Positions 50,620 through 59,331 of a stretch of DNA of 64,000 nucleotides are shown in pieces; positions within the stretch are counted from its first letter, which is position 1, and the number at the start of each line of letters is the position of its first letter. Both the position numbers and the translations under genes were made by a program. The DNA is from Streptococcus parasanguinis. GTDB lineage: Bacteria > Bacillota > Bacilli > Lactobacillales > Streptococcaceae. The stretch lies in the NCBI RefSeq assembly GCF_016648855.1, contig NZ_JACLQU010000014.1, positions 1-64,000 of the forward strand, given 5' to 3'. The notes beneath the pieces were generated by a model. That model did not search any database. It had not been told where the DNA came from and saw only the letters and a list, made by a program, of their open reading frames with translations.

Positions 50620-50958
50620 ATGAAAGAACTACGGGCAGACCGTAACGGACCACATCGAGTAGCATTTGAAAAGAATAAGAAGATACTACTCAAGACTCAG
50701 AATACCTGTGGGATCTGTGGCCAGCCTGTAGATAAATCACTCAGGTACCCTCACCCACTATCCCCAGTGATAGACCACATCATTCCAGTGAATAGGAATG
50801 GACATCCATCAGACATCAAGAACTTACAGCTTGCGCATTGGCAATGCAATAGACAAAAGTCTGATAAGTTATATGCTGAACAAAATTTTGAAAAAAATGC
50901 AATTGTTGGAAATCGCAATTTGCCACAATCAACCAATTGGCTGAAATACCACAGTTGA
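50620..50958 (+). CDS. HNH endonuclease
   Basis: A 112-residue nuclease with CGICGQPVD, DHIIPVNRNGHPSD and LAHWQCNRQKSDK: the zinc knuckle Cys pairs and the His-Asn-His core. In cos phages the HNH protein next to the terminase is needed for genome cutting and packaging. Start ATG 50620 after CGAGG; an upstream in-frame GTG at 50578 (after ACGAGG) would add 14 residues. Confidence 0.85.
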   Translation: MKELRADRNGPHRVAFEKNKKILLKTQNTCGICGQPVDKSLRYPHPLSPVIDHIIPVNRNGHPSDIKNLQLAHWQCNRQKSDKLYAEQNFEKNAIVGNRNLPQSTNWLKYHS

Positions 50959-50961
50959 CCC

Positions 50962-51003
50962 AGAACTGATAGGGGGGGTTACCCCCTCCCCTCGGTTCTG
51001 GCC
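50962..51003. repeat. Long inverted repeat after HNH (candidate cos-related hairpin)
   Basis: CCAGAAC and GTTCTGG enclose AGGGGG and CCCCCT. The G-rich/C-rich block is the only such feature in this AT-rich phage region besides 50412-50545. Confidence 0.5.
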
Positions 51004-51059
51004 GAGCTTCACGCCGTCACTGTACATATTTTCTCGTGCCAAAACGAAAGGATAAGAAA

Positions 51060-52328
51060 TTGGAACTAAGAGGAATTGAATATCTCAGAAGAAAATTAGA
51101 ATTTTGCAGGCCTAGAGTTAATTTGCGGTATAAGCATTATGCTATGAAAAATAATGACAACCCCATAGGGATTACTATCCCTATAAATGTCCGTGCTCAA
51201 TACAAATCAACGTTGGGGTGGACTGCTAAGGGGGTTGATAGCCTTGCAGATCGTCTAGTGTTTAGAAAGTTCGAAAATGATGATTTTGAAGTTACTGAGA
51301 TTTTTGAACAAAATAACCCGGATATCTTTTTTGATAGTGCAATCTTATCCGCTTTGATTGGATCGTGTAGTTTTATCTACCTTTCGAAAGGGGATAATGA
51401 AGAAGTGCGATTGCAGGTGATTGAATCAAGCAATGCAACAGGAATTATTGATCCGATCACTGGACTGTTAAATGAAGGGTATGCAGTATTAGCTCGTGAT
51501 GATTACGGACAACCAACTTTGGAAGCATATTTTGAGTCGAATGCCACTCACTTCATTCCAAAAGATGAAGAGCCTTATTCAGTCAAGAACCCTGCTAATA
51601 TTCCTTTATTGGTCCCTGTTATTCACAGGCCAGATGCAGTTCGTCCTTTTGGTCGTTCACGGATTACTAGGGCAGGGATGTATTATCAAAAATACGCTAA
51701 ACGGACTCTAGAACGTGCTGATATTACTGCTGAATTTTACTCATGGCCACAAAAATATATCATTGGCCTGGATCCTGATGCAGAACCATTAGAAAAGTGG
51801 AAAGCAACAGTTTCTAGCCTACTAACTATCTCAGCAAGTGATACTGGAGAAAAACCAAGTATCGGACAGTTTACGACTGCTAGCATGACACCATTCACAG
51901 AGCAATTGAGGACAGCAGCAGCTGGATTTGCTGGAGAAATGGGTTTGACCTTGGATGATTTGGGATTCGTTTCAGATAACCCATCATCTGTAGAAGCGAT
52001 TAAAGCTAGTCATGAGAACTTGCGTTTAGCAGGTCGAAAGGCTCAGCGATCATTAGGTGCTGGTTTCCTAAATGTAGCTTATGTAGCTGCTTGTTTGCGT
52101 GATGAATTTCATTACGAAAGAAGCCAATTCGTGAAAACAACCGTGAAATGGGAACCATTATTTGAAGCGGATGCTAATATGATGACCATGATTGGTGATG
52201 GTGCTCTTAAATTGAATCAAGCCTTGCCTGGCTATATCAATGCTGAAACGGTTCGAGATCTTACAGGTATTGCTGGTGATATGTCTGCTGTTCCTGTGAC
52301 AAATGAAGGAGAACCAGATGGAACATGA
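51060..52328 (+). CDS. Phage portal protein
   Basis: A 422-residue protein forming the DNA-entry ring at one capsid vertex (GITIPINVRAQYKSTLGW, KGVDSLADRLVF, VRPFGRSRI). The start is TTG at 51060, eight bases after AAAGGA, giving the opening LELRGIEYL; a GTG at 51036 has no ribosome site. The end overlaps the head protein gene by 11 bases. Confidence 0.85.
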   Translation: MELRGIEYLRRKLEFCRPRVNLRYKHYAMKNNDNPIGITIPINVRAQYKSTLGWTAKGVDSLADRLVFRKFENDDFEVTEIFEQNNPDIFFDSAILSALIGSCSFIYLSKGDNEEVRLQVIESSNATGIIDPITGLLNEGYAVLARDDYGQPTLEAYFESNATHFIPKDEEPYSVKNPANIPLLVPVIHRPDAVRPFGRSRITRAGMYYQKYAKRTLERADITAEFYSWPQKYIIGLDPDAEPLEKWKATVSSLLTISASDTGEKPSIGQFTTASMTPFTEQLRTAAAGFAGEMGLTLDDLGFVSDNPSSVEAIKASHENLRLAGRKAQRSLGAGFLNVAYVAACLRDEFHYERSQFVKTTVKWEPLFEADANMMTMIGDGALKLNQALPGYINAETVRDLTGIAGDMSAVPVTNEGEPDGT

Positions 52329-53709
52329 TGTATTACCTGGTATTCTAAAGGAAGTACAGCATCTTTTTGAAAGTGAATATGGGAAGAGCGAAGTTGTCAG
52401 TCGAGCTTTTGCAGAACTTCAGGCCAAAAAAGCAACTTATAAGACAGCGAATGAGTTCGCTATCGAAGTTGGAGAAATTCTCTCTAAGGCTCTGGAAGCT
52501 TCTCTAAGCGCCGATAAATTACCAGATGGTAAAATGTATTACAATATTGCTCAACGTTTGTTGATGGACGTGCTGGGTCGTAATTATGAGATAATAAGCG
52601 CTTATACTAGAGATGTTCAGGAAAATTTGAACAGAGAGGCAAAAATAGGGCTTAAAGTTCAAATTCCTTTACTAAATCAAGATCGAATAGATGGTATCGT
52701 AAATCGCTTTTCGTCTGAAGATAATTTTGAAGATGTAAGGTGGCTGCTCGGTGAGCCTATTGTCAATTTCACGCAATCAATTATTGATGATAGTATTCAA
52801 AAAAATGCTGAGTTTCATCATAAATCTGGATTACAACCCGAAATTATTAGAAAATCTTATCTCCATTGCTGTGATTGGTGTCAAGAGGTTCAAGGTAGCT
52901 ATAAATATCCAAAAGTTCCAAAAAATGTATATAGAAGACATCAACATTGTCGTTGTATTGTTGACTATGATCCAAAAAGCGGGAAAGTTAAAGACATTTG
53001 GAGCAAAATTTGGAGAAAAACAGATGAAAGTGATAAGATAGAAGCAAGAAAAGATATCAATGGGAAATCTCAAATGAGCGAAGTGAGAAGACTTGCGCTT
53101 CAAGAAGGAATTTCTTCGAACCCTATTAAAAAAAGTCGTAAAAAACTAACAGAGAATCAAATCATTGATGCTGTTGGTGGTGGAGATAGAACAAAAGGAT
53201 CATGCTCATCAGCAGCATTTGCTTACATAGGTAATAAAGGTGGTTATACCGTTTTAGATTTTCGAGGAGGGGAAAGCTGTGACTTTTTCTCTAGAAACAG
53301 TAGAATCCAAATGATAGGAAATCTTCCTGGTGTTAAAATGCATGTTGTTAAACATACAAATGACTTTACTGCTGTCAGAGAATTGTTGGAAAAGGTAGAG
53401 TCTGGGAATGAGTATTATTTAGCAGTAGGTAGACATGCGGCAATCATAAGAAAAAATGAAGGCCGTTTCGAATATTTGGAATTACAATCCCGAATATCAA
53501 ATGGATTTAAACCATTAGATAACGTTGTTTTGAAAGAAAGATTCAAGTGTAAAAAAACGCATAGCACCAGACACGGTAAATATGATGTGGATAGTTGTAT
53601 TATCGATTCGGATTCATTGAAAGATAATCCTGAGTTCCATAATATATTGAGTTTCATTAACACAGATGGTTCTAAACAAATGAAAGGAATTGAAGGCCAT
53701 GAAAGATGA
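52318..53709 (+). CDS. MuF-type minor head protein fused to a papain-fold toxin domain
   Basis: A 463-residue protein. Residues 1-about 245 are a MuF/SPP1 gp7-like minor head protein, with the Cys/His knot CCDWCQ...RRHQHCRCIVDYDP. The C-terminal region from about 280 has the papain-fold toxin (glutamine deamidase type) pattern: Cys296 in GSCSSAAFAYIG, RGGESC, His373 in VGRHAAII and Gln390 in YLELQS. Ordinary MuF head proteins stop after the Cys/His knot. Such fusions form a known class of phage-borne polymorphic toxins. AAGGAG six bases before the ATG. The next small gene overlaps its end. Confidence 0.8.
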   Translation: MEHDVLPGILKEVQHLFESEYGKSEVVSRAFAELQAKKATYKTANEFAIEVGEILSKALEASLSADKLPDGKMYYNIAQRLLMDVLGRNYEIISAYTRDVQENLNREAKIGLKVQIPLLNQDRIDGIVNRFSSEDNFEDVRWLLGEPIVNFTQSIIDDSIQKNAEFHHKSGLQPEIIRKSYLHCCDWCQEVQGSYKYPKVPKNVYRRHQHCRCIVDYDPKSGKVKDIWSKIWRKTDESDKIEARKDINGKSQMSEVRRLALQEGISSNPIKKSRKKLTENQIIDAVGGGDRTKGSCSSAAFAYIGNKGGYTVLDFRGGESCDFFSRNSRIQMIGNLPGVKMHVVKHTNDFTAVRELLEKVESGNEYYLAVGRHAAIIRKNEGRFEYLELQSRISNGFKPLDNVVLKERFKCKKTHSTRHGKYDVDSCIIDSDSLKDNPEFHNILSFINTDGSKQMKGIEGHER

Positions 53710-53938
53710 TTATGAAAAAATAAACTGGTCTGAATATTGCTATAAAGAAAATCATGATGACAAAATTTGGTGGGTTGATACGTCATGGTTTGCTAGAGGG
53801 CTGATGTTATTTACGTTTGATAAGGAAAAGTTCTATAACCTTTTTGAAGATTACCCTCAAAACATGACCTCAGAAGAGGTTGAAATCTTCGATAAAGAAA
53901 ATCCATATTGGGCTGAATTCTTTTCAGACCGAAAATAA
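53699..53938 (+). CDS. Candidate immunity protein for the MuF toxin
   Basis: A 79-residue acidic, aromatic-rich protein (INWSEYCYKEN, IWWVDTSWFARG). It overlaps the toxin stop by 11 bases, interrupts the structural gene order, and has the size and charge of polymorphic-toxin immunity proteins. No family recognised; the role is inferred from position. Confidence 0.6.
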   Translation: MKDDYEKINWSEYCYKENHDDKIWWVDTSWFARGLMLFTFDKEKFYNLFEDYPQNMTSEEVEIFDKENPYWAEFFSDRK

Positions 53939-53983
53939 GAATACTGAAGCACTCGAAAGGGTGCTTTTATTGTGGTTTTAATT

Positions 53984-53995
53984 AGGAGGTGATCC
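53984..53995 (+). promoter_or_regulatory. 12-base perfect anti-16S ribosome site
   Basis: AGGAGGTGATCC is complementary to the whole 3' end of 16S rRNA. The codon at the right spacing in the terminase frame is ATA (53997), followed in frame by ATG at 54021 and 54048. It may mark an unusual start or the remnant of a removed gene. Confidence 0.55.
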
Positions 53996-54047
53996 GATAT
54001 CTCCCAGCGATAGGGTTATCATGCGATTACGATTGAAAGGTTATAGT

Positions 54048-55460
54048 ATGGCTAGGAAGAAACTTGGCAATCAGAATCCTACTCAATCGGTGATTTTAAA
54101 ATACGTCAAGAAAAATTCATTAGCAAATGAAGCGATTGATCTTTACGAAAAAACTGGTCTTTCTTGCTATTCTTGGCAAAAAAACCTTCTACTACCTATG
54201 ATGGCTGTTGATAAAAATGGCTTATGGGTGCATCAGAAATTTGGATACTCTATTCCTCGACGAAACGGGAAGTCAGAGCTTCTTTACATTTTGGAGATTT
54301 GGGGGCTGCATAAAGGACTAAACATCCTTCACACAGCTCATCGTATTTCCACTTCCCATGCCTCATTTGAAAAGGTTAAACGTTACCTGGAAAAGATGGG
54401 ATATGTGGATGGTGAAGATTTCAACTCTATCCGTGCCAAAGGACAGGAACGGATAGAATTATATAAAACTGGTGGTGTGGTCCAATTCCGTACCAGGACA
54501 TCAAATGGGGGTCTTGGTGAAGGATTCGATATGCTGATCATTGATGAGGCACAGGAGTACACAACAGAGCAGGAATCTGCTTTGAAATACACTGTAACCG
54601 ATAGTGCTAATCCAATGACTATCATGTGTGGGACTCCTCCTACTCCAGTTTCCAGTGGTACAGTCTTTACTAAGTATCGAGAAACGTGCTTATTCGGTAA
54701 AGGGAAATACTCTGGTTGGGCTGAATGGTCTGTGTCTGAAGAAAAAGAGATTGACGATGTAGATGCCTGGTATCATTCAAATCCTTCAATGGGTTATCAC
54801 TTGAATGAACGAAAAGTAGAAGCTGAGCTAGGTGAAGATAAACTAGATCATAATGTTCAACGTCTAGGTTTCTGGCCTACTTACAATCAGAAGTCTGCTA
54901 TATCTGAAACAGAATGGAACGAATTAAAAGTATCTGATATTCCTGATCTTGTCGGACAATTATTTGTTGGGATTAAGTATGGACAAGATGGTACAAACGT
55001 TGCTATGAGCGTTGCAGTGCGGACGAAAGATGGACGTTTTTTTGTCGAAGTTATAGATTGTCAATCAGTGCGCAATGGGAATGACTGGCTAGTAGCTTTT
55101 CTGCGTAGTGCAGATGTGGCCCAAATCGTTATTGACGGTGCAAGTGGTCAAAAGATTCTAGATGAAGAATTGAAGGACTACAAAATTAAGAATGTCATCT
55201 TACCAACCGTTAAAGAGATCATAGTGGCAAATGCTCTTTGGGAGCTAGGTATTTATCAAAAAAATATCTGCCATGCTGGACAACCATCTCTATCAAAAGT
55301 GGCTACTAACTGCGATAAGCGAAATATTGGTTCAAATGGTGGTTTTGGTTATCGCTCTCATTTTGACGATATGGATATTTCTTTGATGGACAGCGCTTTG
55401 CTTGCGCATTGGGCTTGTGTAACCACTAAACCTAAGAAAAAGCAAAAAATCAGTTATTAA
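54048..55460 (+). CDS. terL: Large terminase subunit
   Basis: A 470-residue packaging motor: ATPase with Walker A-like PRRNGKSELL and Walker B MLIIDEAQE, and an RNase H-like nuclease with IKYGQDGTN, VIDGAS and DISLMDSALLAHW. Homologs open with ARKKLGNQNPTQS, so the ATG at 54048 (AAAGG upstream) is preferred; 54021 would add nine residues. It stands after portal and MuF rather than before them, and no small terminase gene was recognised. Confidence 0.9.
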   Translation: MARKKLGNQNPTQSVILKYVKKNSLANEAIDLYEKTGLSCYSWQKNLLLPMMAVDKNGLWVHQKFGYSIPRRNGKSELLYILEIWGLHKGLNILHTAHRISTSHASFEKVKRYLEKMGYVDGEDFNSIRAKGQERIELYKTGGVVQFRTRTSNGGLGEGFDMLIIDEAQEYTTEQESALKYTVTDSANPMTIMCGTPPTPVSSGTVFTKYRETCLFGKGKYSGWAEWSVSEEKEIDDVDAWYHSNPSMGYHLNERKVEAELGEDKLDHNVQRLGFWPTYNQKSAISETEWNELKVSDIPDLVGQLFVGIKYGQDGTNVAMSVAVRTKDGRFFVEVIDCQSVRNGNDWLVAFLRSADVAQIVIDGASGQKILDEELKDYKIKNVILPTVKEIIVANALWELGIYQKNICHAGQPSLSKVATNCDKRNIGSNGGFGYRSHFDDMDISLMDSALLAHWACVTTKPKKKQKISY

Positions 55461-55465
55461 AAAGT

Positions 55466-55490
55466 AGCAGTCTAAGAACTGCTTTTTTTG
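55466..55490 (+). terminator. Terminator between terL and scaffold
   Basis: AGCAGT/ACTGCT with a 6-base loop and seven T, in the middle of the late operon. It may limit terminase-side transcription or be partial. Confidence 0.65.
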
Positions 55491-55540
55491 ATGATAAAAT
55501 TACCGAACTGCCGGGAAAGCAGGAGAAAGGAGACATGAGA

Positions 55541-56002
55541 ATGTCAGAATTTAAACCAATTACTACACAAGAAGAATTTGATGTTGCTATTAAGGCCCGC
55601 TTATCTCGTGAGAAAGAGAAATACGGAGACTATGACCAGCTCAAATCTCGTGTTACCGAATTGGAAGAAGAAAATATTAGCTTGAAGTCAACTATTGAAG
55701 CTAATAAGCAAAGTAAGGATGATTCAGACAAGCAGCTTGAAGAAATGCAGAAGCAAATTGCTGGTTATGAGACAGCTAATCTGCGAACTCGGATTGCTTT
55801 GCAAAATGGATTACCTTATGACTTGGCTGATCGCTTGCAAGGTGCCGATGAAGAAAGTTTAACAGCAGATGCGGAGCGTTTGGCATCATTCATTAAACCC
55901 ATTGGACATGTCGCACCAATGCGGAACCTAGAGCCTGCTCTAGAAAAAAATGAAGACACATCTTATAAAAACCTAGTACAAGGTTTAGTTTTTGAAGAAT
56001 AA
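55541..56002 (+). CDS. Scaffold-like protein (DUF4355)
   Basis: A 153-residue acidic coiled-coil protein before the capsid gene, the place and composition of capsid scaffolds (EEFDVAIKARLSREKEKYGDY). Start at the second ATG for spacing from AAAGGAG; the first is 55535. Confidence 0.8.
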   Translation: MSEFKPITTQEEFDVAIKARLSREKEKYGDYDQLKSRVTELEEENISLKSTIEANKQSKDDSDKQLEEMQKQIAGYETANLRTRIALQNGLPYDLADRLQGADEESLTADAERLASFIKPIGHVAPMRNLEPALEKNEDTSYKNLVQGLVFEE

Positions 56003-56016
56003 AGGAGTAATATTAT

Positions 56017-56913
56017 ATGACAGATCAACTATCAAAAGGTACATTATTTGACCCAATGCTTGTGACGGACCTCATCAACAAAGTTAAAGGTCACAGTTCA
56101 TTGGCTAAATTGTCTAATCAGCAAGCTATTCCGTTTAATGGATTAAAGGAATTTACATTCTCATTAGATTCTGATGTAGATATCGTTGCAGAAAACGGGA
56201 AGAAAACACATGGTGGCGCAAGTCTGGAACCTGTAACTATTGTGCCTATTAAAATTGAGTATGGCGCTCGTGTATCTGATGAATTCATTTATGCATCAGA
56301 AGAAGCCAAAATCGACATGTTGAAATCATTTAATGAAGGATTCGCTAATAAAGTAGCTCGTGGTATTGATATTATGGCTTTTCATGGGGTCAATCCACGT
56401 ACTAAACAAGAGTCTACAGTAATTGGTAATAACTGCTTTGATAAAGCTGTTACCCAAACTGTTAATTTCACGGATAGCAATCCAGATGCAAATGTTGAAG
56501 ATGCAGTGAAAATGATTCAAGGAGCTGATAATATCGTTAGCGGTATGGCAATGGATACTACATTTGCAAGTGCACTTGCTAGCATGAAGAATGCAGCTAA
56601 TGAGCGCCTTTATCCAGAATTGGCATGGGGAGCAAATCCAGGTGCTATTAATGGTTTACCTGTAGATGTAAATACAACAGTTGGACTTAATGTTGGGACA
56701 AACAAAGATGTTGCTATTGTTGGCGATTTCGCAAACATGGTGAAATGGGGATATGCTAAGCAAATCCCACTTGAAGTTATTCGATATGGTGATCCAGACA
56801 ATTCTGGCAAAGACTTGAAAGGTTATAACCAAGTATATCTTCGTGCTGAAATTTACCTAGGATGGGGAATCTTGGACAACAATAGTTTTGCTCGTGTTGT
56901 GAAAGCGGGGTAG
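56017..56913 (+). CDS. Major capsid protein (HK97-type)
   Basis: A 298-residue capsid subunit with GTLFDPMLVTDLINKVKGHS opening, an E-loop region and a P-domain (NGLPVDVNTTVG). Forms the icosahedral shell. AAAGGAG upstream. Confidence 0.9.
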   Translation: MTDQLSKGTLFDPMLVTDLINKVKGHSSLAKLSNQQAIPFNGLKEFTFSLDSDVDIVAENGKKTHGGASLEPVTIVPIKIEYGARVSDEFIYASEEAKIDMLKSFNEGFANKVARGIDIMAFHGVNPRTKQESTVIGNNCFDKAVTQTVNFTDSNPDANVEDAVKMIQGADNIVSGMAMDTTFASALASMKNAANERLYPELAWGANPGAINGLPVDVNTTVGLNVGTNKDVAIVGDFANMVKWGYAKQIPLEVIRYGDPDNSGKDLKGYNQVYLRAEIYLGWGILDNNSFARVVKAG

Positions 56914-56916
56914 TAT

Positions 56917-57159
56917 ATGGAATACATTAATGTAAAAACAGGGGCCACTATTGTTACTGAAAATGCAATTAGTGGAGGCGATTGGGTTCCAGCTGATCAA
57001 GTTGAAAAAAATGTGGATTCCCAAGAAGAAGCGACAGATAGTCAGGGAGACCTGACTGTCTCCCAAATTAAAACCCGCCTAGATGAGTTGGGTGTTAAAT
57101 ACGATAAAGGAGCTAAGAAGGTTGACTTGCTTGCTCTTTTAGAACAACATGAAGGGTAA
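56917..57159 (+). CDS. HeH/LEM-domain head protein
   Basis: An 80-residue protein whose last 35 residues (LTVSQIKTRLDELGVKYDK...LLALLEQ) form a HeH/LEM helix-extension-helix motif, frequent in a small gene after phage capsids. Exact role unknown. Confidence 0.8.
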   Translation: MEYINVKTGATIVTENAISGGDWVPADQVEKNVDSQEEATDSQGDLTVSQIKTRLDELGVKYDKGAKKVDLLALLEQHEG

Positions 57160-57164
57160 ATAAA

Positions 57165-57560
57165 ATGACAACATTTGCAACAGTAGAAGACCTTGAAACT
57201 TTGTGGCGTTCTTTAAAATTCGATGAACGGAAGAGAGCAGAGGCGCTGTTGAAAATAGTGTCAGATTCTCTTCGTGAAGAAGCTAAGAAAGTCAGCAAAG
57301 ATTTAGATAAGATGGTGCTTGACAGCCCGTCTTATCAAAGTGTTGTGAAATCTGTTACGGTGGATGTGGTTGCTCGTACATTAATGACATCAACCGATCA
57401 GGAGCCAATGACACAAATGGCTGAGTCTGCTATGGGATATTCTTTTAGTGGCTCTTATTTGGTGCCTGGTGGTGGTTTGTTTATCAAAGAGTCTGAACTG
57501 AAAAGGTTAGGCTTCAAAAAGCAAAGATATGGGGTGATTGATCTTTATGGGACGAATTAA
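57165..57560 (+). CDS. Head-tail connector (Gp15/Gp19/Gp42 family)
   Basis: A 131-residue helical adaptor (FATVEDLETLWRSL opening, SAMGYSFSGSYLVPGGGLF loop) that sits under the portal and continues the DNA channel. Confidence 0.85.
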   Translation: MTTFATVEDLETLWRSLKFDERKRAEALLKIVSDSLREEAKKVSKDLDKMVLDSPSYQSVVKSVTVDVVARTLMTSTDQEPMTQMAESAMGYSFSGSYLVPGGGLFIKESELKRLGFKKQRYGVIDLYGTN

Positions 57561-57885
57561 AGGTATTACGATCACTCTTATAGAAACCGTTGAGAAAGGA
57601 AGGGATGACTTTGGTCGTCCCATTTTTGAGGAAGTTGAAACTTTGGTGGATAATGTCCTTATATCTCCATCTTCAACGGATGATATCACAAGCCAGATAA
57701 ATCTAACTGGACGGAAAGCAGAGTATACTCTAGCAATACCAAAAGGTGATCTTCATGATTGGAAAGATAAAGAAGTTTTATTTTTCGGTAAGAGATGGAA
57801 AACTTTTGGATTTCCTCTTGAAGGGATTGAGGAGATGCTTCCTTTAGCTTGGAACAAGAAGGTGATGGTAGAACGCTATGAGTGA
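57547..57885 (+). CDS. Head-tail joining/stopper protein
   Basis: A 112-residue beta-rich protein (GITITLIETVEKGRDDFGRP). Position after the adaptor fits the stopper. Overlaps the adaptor by 14 bases; ATG 57547 is used rather than TTG 57538. Confidence 0.75.
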   Translation: MGRIKGITITLIETVEKGRDDFGRPIFEEVETLVDNVLISPSSTDDITSQINLTGRKAEYTLAIPKGDLHDWKDKEVLFFGKRWKTFGFPLEGIEEMLPLAWNKKVMVERYE

Positions 57886-58114
57886 TATTAAGTTTAAACT
57901 CAATCGTGCAGGAGTGGCTGAATTAATGAAATCTGCCCCTATGCAGAGTATCCTTTCTCAATATGCATCTGATATTCAAGCTAGATGCGGTGATGGATAT
58001 GTAAAAGATATTCATGTAGGTAAAAATCGTGCTAATGCAATGGTTAGTGCAAAGACCTATAAAGCTAAGAAGGACAATATGAAAAACAATACTCTTTTGA
58101 AGGCGGTGAATTAA
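57878..58114 (+). CDS. Minor capsid / tail-joining protein
   Basis: A 78-residue basic protein (FKLNRAGVAELMKSAPMQ), resembling HK97 gp10-like proteins but shorter than usual. The head-tail connection genes on both sides place it. Confidence 0.7.
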   Translation: MSDIKFKLNRAGVAELMKSAPMQSILSQYASDIQARCGDGYVKDIHVGKNRANAMVSAKTYKAKKDNMKNNTLLKAVN

Positions 58115-58450
58115 ATGATTGAAATTGTTATCAAGAAATATCTTGACGGTCATTTATCGGTACCGTCTTTTTTTGAGCATGAAACAAACATGCCACAAGA
58201 GTTTGTAATCCTTGAAAAGACTAGGGGAGCCAAGAAGAACCACGCAAAGACTGCAACCTTTGCTTTTCAGAGTTATTCAACAAGCATGCAGAAAGCTGCT
58301 GAATTGAATGAGAAACTAAAACAAGTTATCGAAAACATGGTTGAACTGAATGAGATCAGTGGAATCCATCTAAACAGTGATTACAATTTCACAGACACAG
58401 AAACTAAAAAATATCGTTATCAAGCGGTATTTGATATAAATTATTTTTAA
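58115..58450 (+). CDS. Tail completion protein
   Basis: A 111-residue protein at the tail terminator position (EFVILEKTRG, KYRYQAVFDINYF). It would cap the tail tube at the head end. Confidence 0.75.
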   Translation: MIEIVIKKYLDGHLSVPSFFEHETNMPQEFVILEKTRGAKKNHAKTATFAFQSYSTSMQKAAELNEKLKQVIENMVELNEISGIHLNSDYNFTDTETKKYRYQAVFDINYF

Positions 58451-58465
58451 GAAATGGAGAATGGA

Positions 58466-59044
58466 ATGGGATCAGAAACTCAAACTACTCAAACAACATC
58501 GTCATCATTAGTGACGACAGCAAAACCTAAAATTGGGGGTGCAATCTATTCAGCACCTAAGGGAACTCCTCTACCAACAGATGCTACAACCGCCTTAAAT
58601 GCTAAATTTCTATCTCTAGGATATATCTCAGAGGATGGCTTAGAAAACGAAAATAGCCCTGAATCTGAAAACGTTAAGGCATGGGGTGGTGATATCGTAC
58701 ACTCCTCACAAACAGAAAAACCCGATACATTCACTTATACATTAATCGAGGCATTGAACGTCAATGTTCTTAAGGAAGTGTACGGTGCGGATAATGTAAC
58801 TGGGGATCTTAAAACAGGTATCACTATCAAGGCTAATTCAACAGAATTAACTAGCCATTGCGTTGTGGTAGATATGGTATTGAAAGATGGTACTATGAAA
58901 CGTATTGTTATTCCTGAAGGAAAAGTAACGGGTATCGGAACTATCTCTTACAAAGACGCTGAGACAGTCGGATACCAAACAACTCTTACAGCATTTCCAG
59001 ATGGAGAAAGCAATACTCACTACGAATACATCAAAGGAGCTTAA
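58466..59044 (+). CDS. Major tail protein
   Basis: A 192-residue tube protein ([17 protein letters not shown] opening, [15 protein letters not shown] loop, a beta-sandwich). Repeating rings form the tail tube. ATG 58466 follows TGGAG. Confidence 0.87.
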   Translation: MGSETQTTQTTSSSLVTTAKPKIGGAIYSAPKGTPLPTDATTALNAKFLSLGYISEDGLENENSPESENVKAWGGDIVHSSQTEKPDTFTYTLIEALNVNVLKEVYGADNVTGDLKTGITIKANSTELTSHCVVVDMVLKDGTMKRIVIPEGKVTGIGTISYKDAETVGYQTTLTAFPDGESNTHYEYIKGA

Positions 59045-59047
59045 TAC

Positions 59048-59317
59048 ATGTCAGAAACTAAATCATTTAAAGGGACTACTAAAACAGGTTTTCCATTCGA
59101 TATCAGTATGGAACGGATGGAGAACTATGAGGTGGTAGAAACTATTGCTGAAATTGATGAAAACCCTCTTGTGCTACCTCGATTGCTTAAATTGTTGCTT
59201 GGTGATCAAGTGGCAGCGTTGAAAAATCACGTCCGTGGTGAAGATGGAATGGTACCAACTCAGAAGTTGATGGATGAAGTACGGGACATCTTCGAGTCAC
59301 AGAATGTAAAAAAATAG
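59048..59317 (+). CDS. Tail assembly chaperone, first frame (gpG-like)
   Basis: An 89-residue chaperone that coats the tape measure during tail assembly. It ends GTA AAA AAA TAG: the seven A at 59308-59314 are a classic slippery heptamer directly before the stop. Confidence 0.87.
   Translation: MSETKSFKGTTKTGFPFDISMERMENYEVVETIAEIDENPLVLPRLLKLLLGDQVAALKNHVRGEDGMVPTQKLMDEVRDIFESQNVKK
59308..59314 (+). promoter_or_regulatory. -1 ribosomal frameshift site
   Basis: A AAA AAA in the proper phase, followed by TAG. After a -1 slip the frame reads ATA GTA ACC CTT TCC AGA ATG and stays open into the next gene. The next gene has no ribosome site. Confidence 0.85.
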
Positions 59318-59331
59318 TAACCCTTTCCAGA

